Source of the DNA: Paenibacillus kribbensis | Lineage (GTDB): Bacteria > Bacillota > Bacilli > Paenibacillales > Paenibacillaceae | DNA length: 64,000 bases | Direction of reading: 5' to 3' | NCBI RefSeq assembly: GCF_002240415.1 | Contig: NZ_CP020028.1 | Location: 5,207,501 to 5,271,500 of the forward strand | Part shown: piece after piece, positions 56,431 through 64,000 of the stretch | Position numbering within the stretch: position 1 is the first letter of the stretch | Layout: each line of letters opens with the position of its first letter | Made by a program: the position numbers and the translations under genes | The notes under the pieces: model-generated | What the model was told of the DNA's origin: nothing | Database searches by the model: none | Seen by the model: only the letters and a program-made list of their open reading frames with translations

Positions 56431-57131
56431 TCCTTTTTGTACAAATTGCGGAACACCTGATTCAGCGATCCGTGCTCTGCACGCAGATCATCCGAATCAC
56501 CAGACCATATGACCCGTCCGCGGTCCATCATGACCGTGTAATCAAACAAGCCTTCCACTTCCTGAATGTCATGCGTGCTAATGAGTATAGACTGCTGCCG
56601 ATCCTGCAAATAATCAATAATCCCGGCTACAATCGCCTCTCTGGAGAGGATATCAATGCCCGCAAACGGTTCATCGAGGATCATGAGCGGAACCTCACGC
56701 GCCAAACACAAGATCAGCAGCACACGTGCCTCCTGCCCGCGACTCAGCCCGGTCATTTTTAGCTCCAGCTCCACGTCCATATGATCAGCAAGCTTATGCG
56801 CATCCTTCATATTGAAGCCAGGCAAAAAGGACTGCCCCCACTCCAACGTCTGTTGAACCGTATGATTGGGATACCAACGGGCCCGGTCAGGAAGATAGGA
56901 TATGCGGCGGTTGGTTTCCCAGCCGGGCTTTTGCCCCAGCACGTGAAGCTCGCCCTCGTCGGGCCGAATCAATCCGGTGATCGCCCGAAACAAGCTTGAC
57001 TTCCCGCAGCCATTGGGTCCAAGCACCCCTACGATGCGTCCCGCCGGAATGACGACATCCAAGTGGTCCAGCGCTTTTTTACTGTCATATCGCTTTGTCA
57101 AATGACTCGCAACCACAATAGATTCCGTCAT
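56418..57131 (-). CDS. ABC transporter ATP-binding protein
   Basis: 237 residues. Walker A is GPNGCGKSSLFRAI, the Q-loop region is in RISYLPDRARWY, the signature is degenerate (GLSRGQEARVLLIL instead of LSGGQ) and Walker B is PLMILDEPFAGID with the following H-loop in SILISTHDIQEVEG. It drives the permease encoded next. The start overlaps the GntR stop by four bases. The LSRGQ variant is usual in YtrB-like ATPases. Confidence 0.93.
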   Translation of the reverse strand: MTESIVVASHLTKRYDSKKALDHLDVVIPAGRIVGVLGPNGCGKSSLFRAITGLIRPDEGELHVLGQKPGWETNRRISYLPDRARWYPNHTVQQTLEWGQSFLPGFNMKDAHKLADHMDVELELKMTGLSRGQEARVLLILCLAREVPLMILDEPFAGIDILSREAIVAGIIDYLQDRQQSILISTHDIQEVEGLFDYTVMMDRGRVIWSGDSDDLRAEHGSLNQVFRNLYKKEWKA

Positions 57132-57541
57132 GCCCTTTCGCCTCCTTTCCTATCATCCCCGCTCTGCTTGCTGCTTATATACTGCTGTACATCCTCCCAG
57201 GACAGTCCCAGACTGCTCATTTGTCCGAGAAACTGATCGATATATGTCCTGGCCAGCTGCTCCCGGAAGCTGTTAATCCGCTCACCGGACGACGTGACAT
57301 AGGTGCCTAGTCCACGTCGCTTCTCTGTCAGCCCGTCCCGCTCCAGCTCCTGATATGCCCGCATCACCGTATTCGGATTCATGCGCAATTCCTGAGCCAG
57401 ATCACGAACGGACGGCATTTTACTTCCCATTTCAATCTCCCCTTTGGCGATGGAGCTTCGTACCTGATTCAATACTTGTTCATATAATGGTTGGCTAAAG
57501 TCAATTAAAAACCGGAACGAGCCAACCCGTTGCTCTTCCAT
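57128..57541 (-). CDS. GntR family regulator, YtrA type
   Basis: 137 residues, the short YtrA layout with only the DNA-binding domain and a small dimerisation tail. The helix-turn-helix reads KMPSVRDLAQELRMNPNTVMRAYQELERDGL followed by TEKRRGLGTYVT. It is the first gene of its operon and is transcribed from the promoter at 57586-57613, which contains a matching operator, so autorepression is likely. Confidence 0.92.
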   Translation of the reverse strand: MEEQRVGSFRFLIDFSQPLYEQVLNQVRSSIAKGEIEMGSKMPSVRDLAQELRMNPNTVMRAYQELERDGLTEKRRGLGTYVTSSGERINSFREQLARTYIDQFLGQMSSLGLSWEDVQQYISSKQSGDDRKGGERA

Positions 57542-57580
57542 GGGTATTTCCCCCTAATCGGCTGCATCTATCGTGCCTGT

Positions 57581-57604
57581 AGTGTATTATATCACTTAAT
57601 ACAC
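57581..57604 (-). promoter_or_regulatory. YtrA-type operator
   Basis: AGTGTA (57581-57586), 13 bases, TACACG (57600-57605): AGTGTA-N13-TACACT is the YtrA consensus I recall, matched at 11 of 12 positions. GTGTATTA/TAATACAC also form a perfect 8-bp dyad. It covers the -10 box. Confidence 0.75.
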
Positions 57605-57613
57605 GTAATACAA
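57586..57613 (-). promoter_or_regulatory. promoter of the YtrA-type operon
   Basis: Minus strand TTGTAT (57613-57608), 16-bp spacer, TATAAT (57591-57586). Confidence 0.7.
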
Positions 57614-57748
57614 GTTTATTTTAACTGAAATTTTAGTCATGCCACCTAATTTTCATTCAGTAAATGCTCAGCTTGCGCTCAGATAGCATTCAAGTTGATA
57701 TCTTATGATGTATCACGTACCAAACAAACCATAACCGAAAGGTGGAAA

Positions 57749-58327
57749 ATGAAGATGAAGATCAGCAAGAAAGCAATTTTGGCTGGAACGATGGCATTGG
57801 CATTTTTAGGAGGCGGTGCACTGTATTCCACAGGCGCAGCCCATGCTGCTTCAACTACACCTGAGAAGGCTCCCATTGCAGACAAAACACAAGCTCCTAA
57901 GGGGAACCCCGGCGATGCTAACGGCCCTAAAATGGCAGGAGGGAACTTTGCCGAAAACAAAGCTCTCCTGAAATTATTGAAATTGTCCTCCAGCCAATTG
58001 GAAGCACAGTTGAAGGCAGGTAAATCCCTTGCCACAATCGCCAAAGCACAAGGCGTGAGCGTGAATTCCGTTGTTGATGTGCTGGTTTCTGACATGAAGG
58101 CAAAGCTGTCTACGGAAAAACAAAACGGCAAAATTACAGACAGCGAATATAATCAGCGTGTCTCGAATCTAAAGCAAATGATTACAGATATGGTGAACGG
58201 CGTTAAACCGTCCAAGCCACCAGTAGATGGAGATAAAGCCGATCCTGGCAAGGCTCCTGCTAAAGGAGATGCAGCCAAAGCTCCTGCTAAAACAGATGCG
58301 GCTAAAACCTCCGTCAAGAAGAAATAG
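57749..58327 (+). CDS. small secreted protein with HTH-like segment
   Basis: 192 residues. A signal peptide ends near AHAAS (about 30). A Pro/Ala/Lys-rich section follows, then a helical region (about 65-130) with KSLATIAKAQGVSVNSVVDVLV, which looks like a helix-turn-helix although the protein is secreted, then DSEYNQRVSNLKQMITDMVNG. The tail is a Lys/Ala/Pro repeat (KAPAKGDAAKAPAKTDAAK) suited to wall binding. Function unknown. ATG at 57749 follows AAAGGTGG; the longer frame from 57695 has none. Confidence 0.8.
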   Translation: MKMKISKKAILAGTMALAFLGGGALYSTGAAHAASTTPEKAPIADKTQAPKGNPGDANGPKMAGGNFAENKALLKLLKLSSSQLEAQLKAGKSLATIAKAQGVSVNSVVDVLVSDMKAKLSTEKQNGKITDSEYNQRVSNLKQMITDMVNGVKPSKPPVDGDKADPGKAPAKGDAAKAPAKTDAAKTSVKKK

Positions 58328-58403
58328 TCAAAGCTCCTGTCGACGTAGTCACTCCATGTAAATAAAATTCCATCCGGCTTCCCTGTACGGATCGGAAAAA
58401 ACG

Positions 58404-58447
58404 TAAGCCTGTCCTCTGCTGCCATACAGCAGCAAGGGACAGGCTTA
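58404..58447 (+). terminator. terminator after the small secreted protein gene
   Basis: TAAGCCTGTCC pairs with GGACAGGCTTA, with an inner CTGCTG/CAGCAG stem; no strong U-run. Confidence 0.65.
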
Positions 58448-58462
58448 TATCTCCATAAAGCA

Positions 58463-58506
58463 AAAAAGACGCCTCAGCGCCGTTAGTGGCTATGGGGCAT
58501 CTTTTA
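58463..58506 (-). terminator. terminator after the YdjO-like gene
   Basis: AAAAGACGCCTCA pairs with TGGGGCATCTTTT with two mismatches; on the minus strand TTTTTTG follows. Confidence 0.65.
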
Positions 58507-58524
58507 CTACAAACATGCATCCGC

Positions 58525-58740
58525 TTAGGATTGTTTTGTATGATTAAAGCTCGTATTATTTAATACGGCCAGCTTTTTCTCGCCCTTTACCATGGCAGAA
58601 CCGCAAATGGGGCATGTCGGCTCGACAGAAAAAGCGAAGTTATCCCGCATCCATCCGTTGCACGTATCGCTAGCGCAATTCCAGACAGCTGTAATTTCCT
58701 CAGGAATCTCATCCATTGGCTTTTTCCGTGAATTGTACAT
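58525..58740 (-). CDS. YdjO-like cold-inducible zinc-ribbon protein
   Basis: 71 residues. Two cysteine pairs (WNCASDTCNGWMR and PTCPICGSAM) form a likely zinc ribbon, as in the YdjO cold-inducible family. It lies directly downstream of a cold-shock protein gene on the same strand, with a terminator between them that may leak. ATG at 58740 is about 8 bases after GAGGG; the longer frame to 58830 reads through the terminator and is not coding. Confidence 0.85.
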   Translation of the reverse strand: MYNSRKKPMDEIPEEITAVWNCASDTCNGWMRDNFAFSVEPTCPICGSAMVKGEKKLAVLNNTSFNHTKQS

Positions 58741-58821
58741 AAACATCCCTCTTTCTTCATGATTTATAAAGCGATAAGATGTAATCAGTTCAAAAACGGT
58801 CTTGTGAACAGATAAAAACAA

Positions 58822-58848
58822 ATGCCCCAAACGCTATGTTCGGGGCAT
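58822..58848 (-). terminator. terminator after the cold-shock gene
   Basis: ATGCCCC (58822-58828) pairs with GGGGCAT (58842-58848); TTGTTTTTAT follows on the minus strand. Confidence 0.85.
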
Positions 58849-58871
58849 CTGAAGTAGGCTGTAATTTTAAA

Positions 58872-59072
58872 TTACAGTTTTACAACGTTCTCAGCTTGTG
58901 GTCCACGGTTTCCTTCAACAACGTTGAATTCTACGCGTTGGCCTTCGTCCAAAGATTTGAAACCTTCGCCTTGGATTGCGGAGAAGTGTACGAATACATC
59001 GCTTCCACCTTCAACTTCGATGAAACCGAAACCTTTTTCTGCGTTAAACCATTTAACTGTACCTGTTTGCAT
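58872..59072 (-). CDS. cold-shock protein (CspA family)
   Basis: 66 residues, full length. The RNA-binding motifs RNP1 (KGFGFIEV) and RNP2 (DVFVHFSAI) are intact, in a single OB fold starting [12 protein letters not shown]. It binds single-stranded RNA and keeps it unstructured in the cold. TTGGAGG precedes the ATG by about 8 bases. A leader of about 130 bases with a large hairpin separates the promoter from the gene. Confidence 0.97.
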   Translation of the reverse strand: MQTGTVKWFNAEKGFGFIEVEGGSDVFVHFSAIQGEGFKSLDEGQRVEFNVVEGNRGPQAENVVKL

Positions 59073-59123
59073 GGAATTACCTCCAAAATATATTTATATG
59101 ACCTTTATTTTTTACAAATAAAA

Positions 59124-59183
59124 ATTCACATATTGTACAAGGTTATTTCAACCTAAAACAATAACCCTCTACAATACGTGAAT
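59124..59183 (-). promoter_or_regulatory. long hairpin in the cold-shock leader, possible RNA thermoswitch
   Basis: ATTCACATATTGTA (59124-59137) pairs with TACAATACGTGAAT (59170-59183) with one G-U, enclosing GGTTATT (59141-59147) and AATAACC (59160-59166). It lies in the transcribed leader about 50 bases from the start codon. Confidence 0.65.
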
Positions 59184-59208
59184 CTCAGGTCACAATTTCA
59201 ATATACTC

Positions 59209-59237
59209 ATATTACCATAAGTGTATTGAAAACGCAA
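59209..59237 (-). promoter_or_regulatory. promoter of the cold-shock gene
   Basis: Minus strand TTGCGT (59237-59232), 17-bp spacer, TAATAT (59214-59209). Confidence 0.7.
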
Positions 59238-59400
59238 GCACTGGTGAAATTAAATTATGCAGAGTGCTCTTGTTTCTTTATTGATTTTAAGCCATATTTT
59301 CAGTAGAACGAAAGCCAGTCATCAACGTCTACCTAAAACATTATATCCACACTTTTCTTTAATTATACCAGTGAACAAAAAATAAATATACAAAACATTT

Positions 59401-59440
59401 CGCAGGAGACGAACTTTTAAAAATATGCCCGTCTCCTGCG
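59401..59440 (-). terminator. terminator after the GH43 gene
   Basis: CGCAGGAGACG (59401-59411) pairs perfectly with CGTCTCCTGCG (59430-59440), 11 bp; AAATGTTTTG follows on the minus strand. Confidence 0.85.
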
Positions 59441-59469
59441 TTTGTTCTGCTCATATTACTTCATCGGAA

Positions 59470-61905
59470 TCACAGCTCCGACAATTCTTTAATTTCCTCT
59501 GCTGTCAGCGCTTTGTTATATATTTGGACCTCATCGAGACTGCCGTTAAAATAAGCATCGGCGGCAAAGCGGCTTTTGCCGAGATAAGCCTCGCTTGTCA
59601 GCAGCTCTTTTGGATTAAAGGTCATACTGTCATTAACAGCCACTTCCTCACCGTTTACATACAGCTTCCCGGTATTCCCCTCTAGTGTAACTGCTACATG
59701 CGTCCACTGGTTTAAAGGTAAGGCTGATTTGGCAAGCAAGCTTTGATCCGTACCCTCATGAATCGTAAACTGGAGCACGCCGCTTCCTTGGGAAGGAGTC
59801 AGAAACATATGGCGGGCCTGAGCATTTCCAAAGTCAAAAATCCGTTGCCACGCTCCACCGCCCTTCCAATTCACCCAGGCGGAAAAGGTAAAATCGTCTG
59901 CATCTGTGACCGTCGCCGGTAGCTGCACGTAGCCATCTTTGCCGTTCAGCACAAGTGCGCCGCCAAGCTTTCCATCCTTGTCCCATGCTGCACCACCATA
60001 GGTGTTGCCGTCGAAATGGTTATATGTGCTGTCCACGACATGTGTTCCTTGATCTTCATTCCAGGAATAGTTCGCGAGCTGTGGACCTTGAGCCTGTGCG
60101 GGAACCATGGCTGTAAAGCTTTTCTTCGCTGTTGCCTTGTCCTTCTTAATGGTCGCCGTCAATGTGACTGCCACAGGCGGAGAACCCGCTTCGGGACGGT
60201 ACACTTCACCTGTCACGGAAATGTTCTCAGGGCGTGAGGACTCCCACGAAATAGTGGTATCCTGTGCAGCCTGAGTAGGCAGCGTCAAATCATATAAAAC
60301 ATTGCTCAAATCGCCCAGACTCAGATCCTTCTGCACAGCAGCCACGATCTTGCTGGCCTTTAGTTCCTGCTTTAACGTTCCCCAGACCGCAACACCCCTG
60401 GAGGACAGGGCAGTGAAAGCAAGCGTCTTTTTGCCCGTGTCTGGATCGACATGTCGCAGGAATACACCTTTATATTTCGTACCATCCGCTGTAATCTCCA
60501 ACTGGTTGCCTGTGCCAAGCTTCCATGTACCATTCGCTCCTCCAGACAGCCTCCCGCCGCTATCCAAGCTAACGGTCACAGCTTGCTTAATATTGGCCGA
60601 GATTTCTTTCCCGTGATTGACATACGAGTATTGACCGATAACATCCTTTTCCGACAACTTCTTCAGTGAGTCCTCATCACCCGAATAACGATAAGGAGCT
60701 ACTACAGGCCAACCGTCAGTGTTCATGAACATCTCATGCACCCGTACCTCATACTGCTCGCCTCTGCCCGGAAAACGGGAGTGGAAAATCAGAAAATGCT
60801 TTTTCGTCTTGGGATCATAATAAGCCGAGTTATGTCCAGGCGAAACATAGCCAGTACCCAGTCCTGTACCCGGATCGCCAATTTCCCTTGGAATCAGGTA
60901 ATTGCCTATCAGCTTGACACCGTACGGCTCAATGGAAGCGTCATCAAAAAGAGGTTTGTCAGGATTCGCCTTGACCTTGATCATGTCGTTCCCCTCGGCG
61001 TCATAGTAAGGACCATCCGGTGTTTTGGAGCGAGCCACACGAAGGTTGTATCCGCCATCTGCCGATAAGCCGCCATAAGACAGGAACAAGTAGTAATAGT
61101 CCGTTTGCGGACTATACTGTATGTACGGCCCTTCCATACGGGCATGGTTACCGCCTGTCAGCTTTTTCCCATATCCTTGTCCAGGCAGCGGTTTTCCTGT
61201 TTTTTCATCCATCTTCAGAATGAAAATACCTCCTGAGTAGGAGCCATACACCATCCACAGCTTGCCGTTCTTATCATAAAAAGTGTCCGGGTCCACGACA
61301 TTCGGATGCTTGGTCGCGTCATAGATTGTCCCATCCTCACCCGGTTGGCCCCACATGCCGGATTTCAGGAAGATACCTTTATTTTTATAAGGCCCTTCAA
61401 TTTTATCGGCAACCGCTACACCCATTGCTGAACGCGGGGAGTCGCCCTTGCAGGCGTTATAGTACATGTAAAACTTGCCATCGGCCAGTTGAATAACATC
61501 CGCTGCCCACAGCGTGTCTGTCTGCGCCCAATCCAGCGCTTCTTTTAATTCCTCTTTGACGTTAGGAATCAGTGCATTGCCATTTGCTACTCCTGCGGCA
61601 ATCGTATCCCAATTCATCAGGTCCTTGGACTTGGCAGCCGCAAGATGGGAACCAAAAATGTAAAATGTATCTTTCACTTTCAGAATGGATGGATCATGTA
61701 CGGAAGTTTCCTTAAAAGAAACAGTCTTTTTGCTTTGAATTGAAATGTTCTCTTGGCTTAGATCTTGGAGGGCAATCTGCCCCGCAGCTTGAATCCCCTC
61801 TGTATTCGGATTGAGCGTTTGTTCGGCACCTGCAAAAGAGGCAGGCAACAGCAGCGCACCCGCCAGAGAAGCGGCCGTTACCTTGCGGAAAAATAATGGC
61901 TTCAT
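59470..61905 (-). CDS. secreted GH43 arabinanase with LamG domain
   Basis: 811 residues. A signal peptide ends near SFAGAEQ. The five-bladed GH43 propeller (about 60-400) has VHDPSILKVKDTFYIFGSH (base Asp), NVVDPDTFYDKNGKLWMVYGSY and ARMEGPYIQYSP (acid Glu), matching endo-1,5-alpha-L-arabinanases. A lipocalin-like domain, an atrophied Ig-like domain (about 530-610) and a concanavalin-type LamG domain (about 635-805) follow. It cuts arabinan outside the cell; GH51 at 27075-28589 would finish the job. Single-gene unit with promoter and cre-like site upstream. Confidence 0.92.
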   Translation of the reverse strand: MKPLFFRKVTAASLAGALLLPASFAGAEQTLNPNTEGIQAAGQIALQDLSQENISIQSKKTVSFKETSVHDPSILKVKDTFYIFGSHLAAAKSKDLMNWDTIAAGVANGNALIPNVKEELKEALDWAQTDTLWAADVIQLADGKFYMYYNACKGDSPRSAMGVAVADKIEGPYKNKGIFLKSGMWGQPGEDGTIYDATKHPNVVDPDTFYDKNGKLWMVYGSYSGGIFILKMDEKTGKPLPGQGYGKKLTGGNHARMEGPYIQYSPQTDYYYLFLSYGGLSADGGYNLRVARSKTPDGPYYDAEGNDMIKVKANPDKPLFDDASIEPYGVKLIGNYLIPREIGDPGTGLGTGYVSPGHNSAYYDPKTKKHFLIFHSRFPGRGEQYEVRVHEMFMNTDGWPVVAPYRYSGDEDSLKKLSEKDVIGQYSYVNHGKEISANIKQAVTVSLDSGGRLSGGANGTWKLGTGNQLEITADGTKYKGVFLRHVDPDTGKKTLAFTALSSRGVAVWGTLKQELKASKIVAAVQKDLSLGDLSNVLYDLTLPTQAAQDTTISWESSRPENISVTGEVYRPEAGSPPVAVTLTATIKKDKATAKKSFTAMVPAQAQGPQLANYSWNEDQGTHVVDSTYNHFDGNTYGGAAWDKDGKLGGALVLNGKDGYVQLPATVTDADDFTFSAWVNWKGGGAWQRIFDFGNAQARHMFLTPSQGSGVLQFTIHEGTDQSLLAKSALPLNQWTHVAVTLEGNTGKLYVNGEEVAVNDSMTFNPKELLTSEAYLGKSRFAADAYFNGSLDEVQIYNKALTAEEIKELSEL

Positions 61906-62013
61906 AAACTATCTCCTCTCGTTTTTGAATACCTGATAAATTAGGCGTTTAATTTATTCCTATCCGTTGATCATCACCTATAAAATAAGTAAAGAGCATC
62001 ACCCCCAATAAAA

Positions 62014-62028
62014 TTAAAACGCTTTCAT
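62014..62028 (-). promoter_or_regulatory. cre-like (CcpA) site
   Basis: Minus strand ATGAAAGCGTTTTAA matches the cre consensus TGWAANCGNTNWCA except at one position. It sits just downstream of the predicted start point, a repressing position. Confidence 0.6.
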
Positions 62029-62043
62029 TTAAACCGTACCTTT

Positions 62044-62072
62044 ATATTATGCAAAAGAAATGGGAAATTCAA
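62044..62072 (-). promoter_or_regulatory. promoter of the GH43 gene
   Basis: Minus strand TTGAAT (62072-62067), 17-bp spacer, TAATAT (62049-62044). The leader is about 130 bases. Confidence 0.7.
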
Positions 62073-62212
62073 TATGTAGTTTTATATTTTCATGAACTTT
62101 TTAATAAAATCATTAATTATACTAATTTAGCTTTGCGAAGCCTCTTTTCCCCTTTCTAACACTGCAGATTTAATGGTTCCGCATAAGTTAACTTCAACTA
62201 CCTGTTAAAGCA

Positions 62213-62251
62213 TTAAAGCCAGGATGCGCTAAAGATGCGTCCTGGCTTTAA
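62213..62251 (-). terminator. terminator downstream of the SRPBCC gene
   Basis: AAAGCCAGGA pairs with TCCTGGCTTT, with TGCGC/GCG pairs inside; TTTAAT follows on the minus strand. It lies about 110 bases past the SRPBCC stop. Confidence 0.7.
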
Positions 62252-62360
62252 TATTTATATAAATCTATTGTGCCTTCCAATTGAAACCAATACGCTGTTA
62301 TTCCAGCCAAACTTCTAATGGTACCGACTGCTTCTATTTCCGTTTACCGTACAGTCTTTG

Positions 62361-62819
62361 TTATTTGTTGCTTCCGAAATCAAGCGTATGGCCAGTCTCT
62401 ATTAACGTTTTTATATTACTTAGAATATGCCACCATGCACTGTCGCTAGGTTCATAGGAAGGATCGTCAGGATGCCACTCATCATGGATAAGAGACAGCT
62501 TCGTGCATCCACCCACTGGCTCTAGCAGCCAGGAAATACGGGATTCATAGTTCTCTTGCCCTTTCAGGTAAGAGGGGCCTACCTTATGCGTAAAACGCAG
62601 GGCTTTCAAGGGAGCGTACTCCAGCAGCGTCCCGTACACGTGAACGGTTTCCTTACCTTCAGCGCCCGGCCCGATATACTCCAGCAATTCCCCCTCCTTG
62701 AAGCTGGAACGGATTATGCTTCCGTAATAGATTTGCTGCACGTACTCCGGGGAAACCAGGCTGGCCCATACTTGTTCCGGCGTTCCCCCAATATAGAACT
62801 CATATTTCAGTTCTTTCAT
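62361..62819 (-). CDS. SRPBCC/AHSA1 domain protein
   Basis: 152 residues with the activator-of-Hsp90 homologue 1 layout: YIGGTPEQVWASLVSPEYVQ at the start, LRFTHKVGP and RISWLLEPVGGCTKLSLIHDEW in the hydrophobic cavity, then SDSAWWHILSNIKTLIETG. Such proteins bind small hydrophobic ligands or act as polyketide-like cyclases; the function here is unknown. The WYL regulator gene ends 113 bases upstream and reads the same way, so they may be co-transcribed. Confidence 0.88.
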   Translation of the reverse strand: MKELKYEFYIGGTPEQVWASLVSPEYVQQIYYGSIIRSSFKEGELLEYIGPGAEGKETVHVYGTLLEYAPLKALRFTHKVGPSYLKGQENYESRISWLLEPVGGCTKLSLIHDEWHPDDPSYEPSDSAWWHILSNIKTLIETGHTLDFGSNK

Positions 62820-62932
62820 GCTTCATTCCTCCTTAATCATATGTGCTTGTACTTTCATGCATGCTTAAGACACGCTTACACTATACAAAAAGGACACTGA
62901 CAGCTACGGTCAGTGTTCCCAAGGAGATAAAA

Positions 62933-63889
62933 TTAATTTTCGTAATGGCGAGCCATTTCCGTGGCGACTACCACCAACCGCTGCTTCAACGCCGCTGGCT
63001 CCCGAATATGCAGCGTTTTTCCATAAGGCAACAGAAAATATGGGGCATAGGTGAATAACGAGCTTTCGTCCAGTAGAAACCGGGCCCATCCCTCCTGCCG
63101 CTGCTCCAAAGTATGCCCGAATAGCCAGTGACTGCAAAGATCATTTAATACCACTTCAGATGACTCAATTACCACAGCAACCAACTTGTCCCCTTTTTCC
63201 CGGGCGGGAAGCAAGCTCTGCAGAAGATAATCACGCGCAGAGAAATCGACAGGACGTATGAAGCTTGTGCCGCTACACCGGAGTCCGGTAATTCTGTCGA
63301 CACGGAAGCTACGGATCTCCTGTCGGTGGTGGCAATAAGCAACGATGTACCACTGCCCCTTCCAAAGTACAAGCCCATAAGGATCAATGGAACGTAAGGA
63401 GACTGTTTCTTCATTTCCCTTGCGGTATTCCATTTCCAGAGTATCTCCGTTCGCTATGCCTGATTCAAGCTCTTGCAAAATTTCCGCCATTGCCGCATTA
63501 GAGGTATAAAGCGTTTCAATCCCGCGCTCATGGCTCTCCATCCGTTCGATTTGTTGGACGTTGCTGTAACGCTTCAGTTTATCCAGCGCCCGGTCAAGTG
63601 CTTGGACATACGGATATCCCGTCCCACGGACGAAAGCGGCTGCCTGAACAAGCGCCTTCTGCTCTTCGGCATCGAAGAACAGCGGTGCTTCGACGAAGTT
63701 ATCAGGCAGACAGTAGCCACCACCAGGCCCGGCATCGGCAATAACCGGAACCCCACTGACACACAGCGCATCTATATAACGGTATACCGAACGAACGCTG
63801 ATTTCCAGCGCTTCCGCTAATTCGCCCGCGGTTCGTCTACGCTGCTTTAACATCCAGAGAATGGATAACATATGGTCTGCTTTGGACAT
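62933..63889 (-). CDS. YafY-type WYL domain transcriptional regulator
   Basis: 318 residues. The N-terminal HTH_11 domain has KADHMLSILWMLKQRRRTAGEL and EISVRSVYRYIDAL. The WYL domain (about 135-200) has GLVLWKGQWYIVAYCHHRQ followed by RSFRVDRITGL. WYL proteins sense nucleotides or other ligands; often they regulate the gene next door, here the SRPBCC gene. ATG at 63889 is 9 bases after GGAGGAG; the longer frame to 63952 has no site. Nothing is recognised in 63890-64000. Confidence 0.93.
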   Translation of the reverse strand: MSKADHMLSILWMLKQRRRTAGELAEALEISVRSVYRYIDALCVSGVPVIADAGPGGGYCLPDNFVEAPLFFDAEEQKALVQAAAFVRGTGYPYVQALDRALDKLKRYSNVQQIERMESHERGIETLYTSNAAMAEILQELESGIANGDTLEMEYRKGNEETVSLRSIDPYGLVLWKGQWYIVAYCHHRQEIRSFRVDRITGLRCSGTSFIRPVDFSARDYLLQSLLPAREKGDKLVAVVIESSEVVLNDLCSHWLFGHTLEQRQEGWARFLLDESSLFTYAPYFLLPYGKTLHIREPAALKQRLVVVATEMARHYEN

Positions 63890-64000
63890 CAGTCGGTCTC
63901 CTCCCAGCAGTTCAATTACAATCAGTTTAACGCGAAAACTTGGTATCGCCAACAGATTACATATCCCTTCTTCCCTTCCCTACCAAAATTCCATCAATAA

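Larger units (their letters stand above)
59073..59469. other. 397-bp gap: cold-shock leader and promoter, GH43 terminator
   Basis: Holds the leader hairpin (59124-59183), the promoter (59209-59237) and the terminator of the GH43 gene (59401-59440). The stretch 59240-59400 shows nothing further. Confidence 0.7.
61906..62360. other. 455-bp gap: GH43 promoter, cre-like site, terminator
   Basis: Besides the three listed sites, 62075-62210 and 62256-62360 show no gene or clear structure. Confidence 0.6.

Overview
The window looks like chromosomal DNA from a spore-forming, plant- or soil-associated Firmicute of the genus Paenibacillus, probably near P. polymyxa. The evidence is the mix of SLH-anchored and copper-amine-oxidase 'stalk' proteins, several sugar ABC transporters that lack their own ATPase, GH43/GH51 arabinan enzymes, strong GGAGG ribosome binding sites and frequent TTG/GTG starts. 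No rRNA, tRNA, CRISPR array or intact insertion sequence was found.

Layout. 1-9090 is one long minus-strand catabolic operon for N-acetylated amino sugars: solute-binding lipoprotein, two permeases, GH84 N-acetylglucosaminidase, a DUF4127 protein, NanE, an RpiR/MurR regulator and a ROK kinase cut by the window edge. 9.3-13.2 kb holds housekeeping genes: DUF420/CtaM-like protein, small GNAT protein, LigD-type DNA ligase, MarR regulator and manganese pyrophosphatase. 13.5-17.9 kb encodes a giant SLH-anchored subtilase. 17.9-25.1 kb pairs a two-component system with a divergent cell-envelope glycosylation operon (GT39, GT2, GtrA, GalU). 25.2-28.6 kb has a methyltransferase, a GDPD phosphodiesterase and GH51 arabinofuranosidase. 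28.9-30.6 kb holds two orphan genes of unknown function.

30.7-38.1 kb is the most interesting part: a visibly A+T-rich RiPP (peptide natural product) island of the type called CLI_3235/TIGR04066. It encodes an ECF sigma factor, an ABC exporter, a 60-residue precursor with six regularly spaced cysteines, a radical SAM/SPASM enzyme, the TIGR04066 protein, a degenerate acyl-carrier-like protein without the phosphopantetheine serine, and a cytoplasmic subtilisin-like protease. Strong hairpins lie on both sides of the precursor gene. A decayed IS3-family transposase follows at 38.3-38.6 kb, then an orphan sulfatase and a truncated Rpn-type nuclease.

41.0-51.3 kb is a divergent sugar locus: ABC transporter on one side, GH3 beta-glucosidase, very long GH94 phosphorylase and LacI repressor on the other. 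The content matches a beta-1,2-glucan (sophoro-oligosaccharide) system. Two identical 18-bp palindromic operators sit just downstream of two facing promoters. 51.4-64 kb holds a stalk/SnoaL secreted protein, an MFS/LysR pair, a YtrA-type GntR/ABC operon with a recognisable operator, a small secreted protein, cold-shock genes with a long structured leader, a secreted GH43 arabinanase with a cre-like site, an SRPBCC protein and a WYL regulator.
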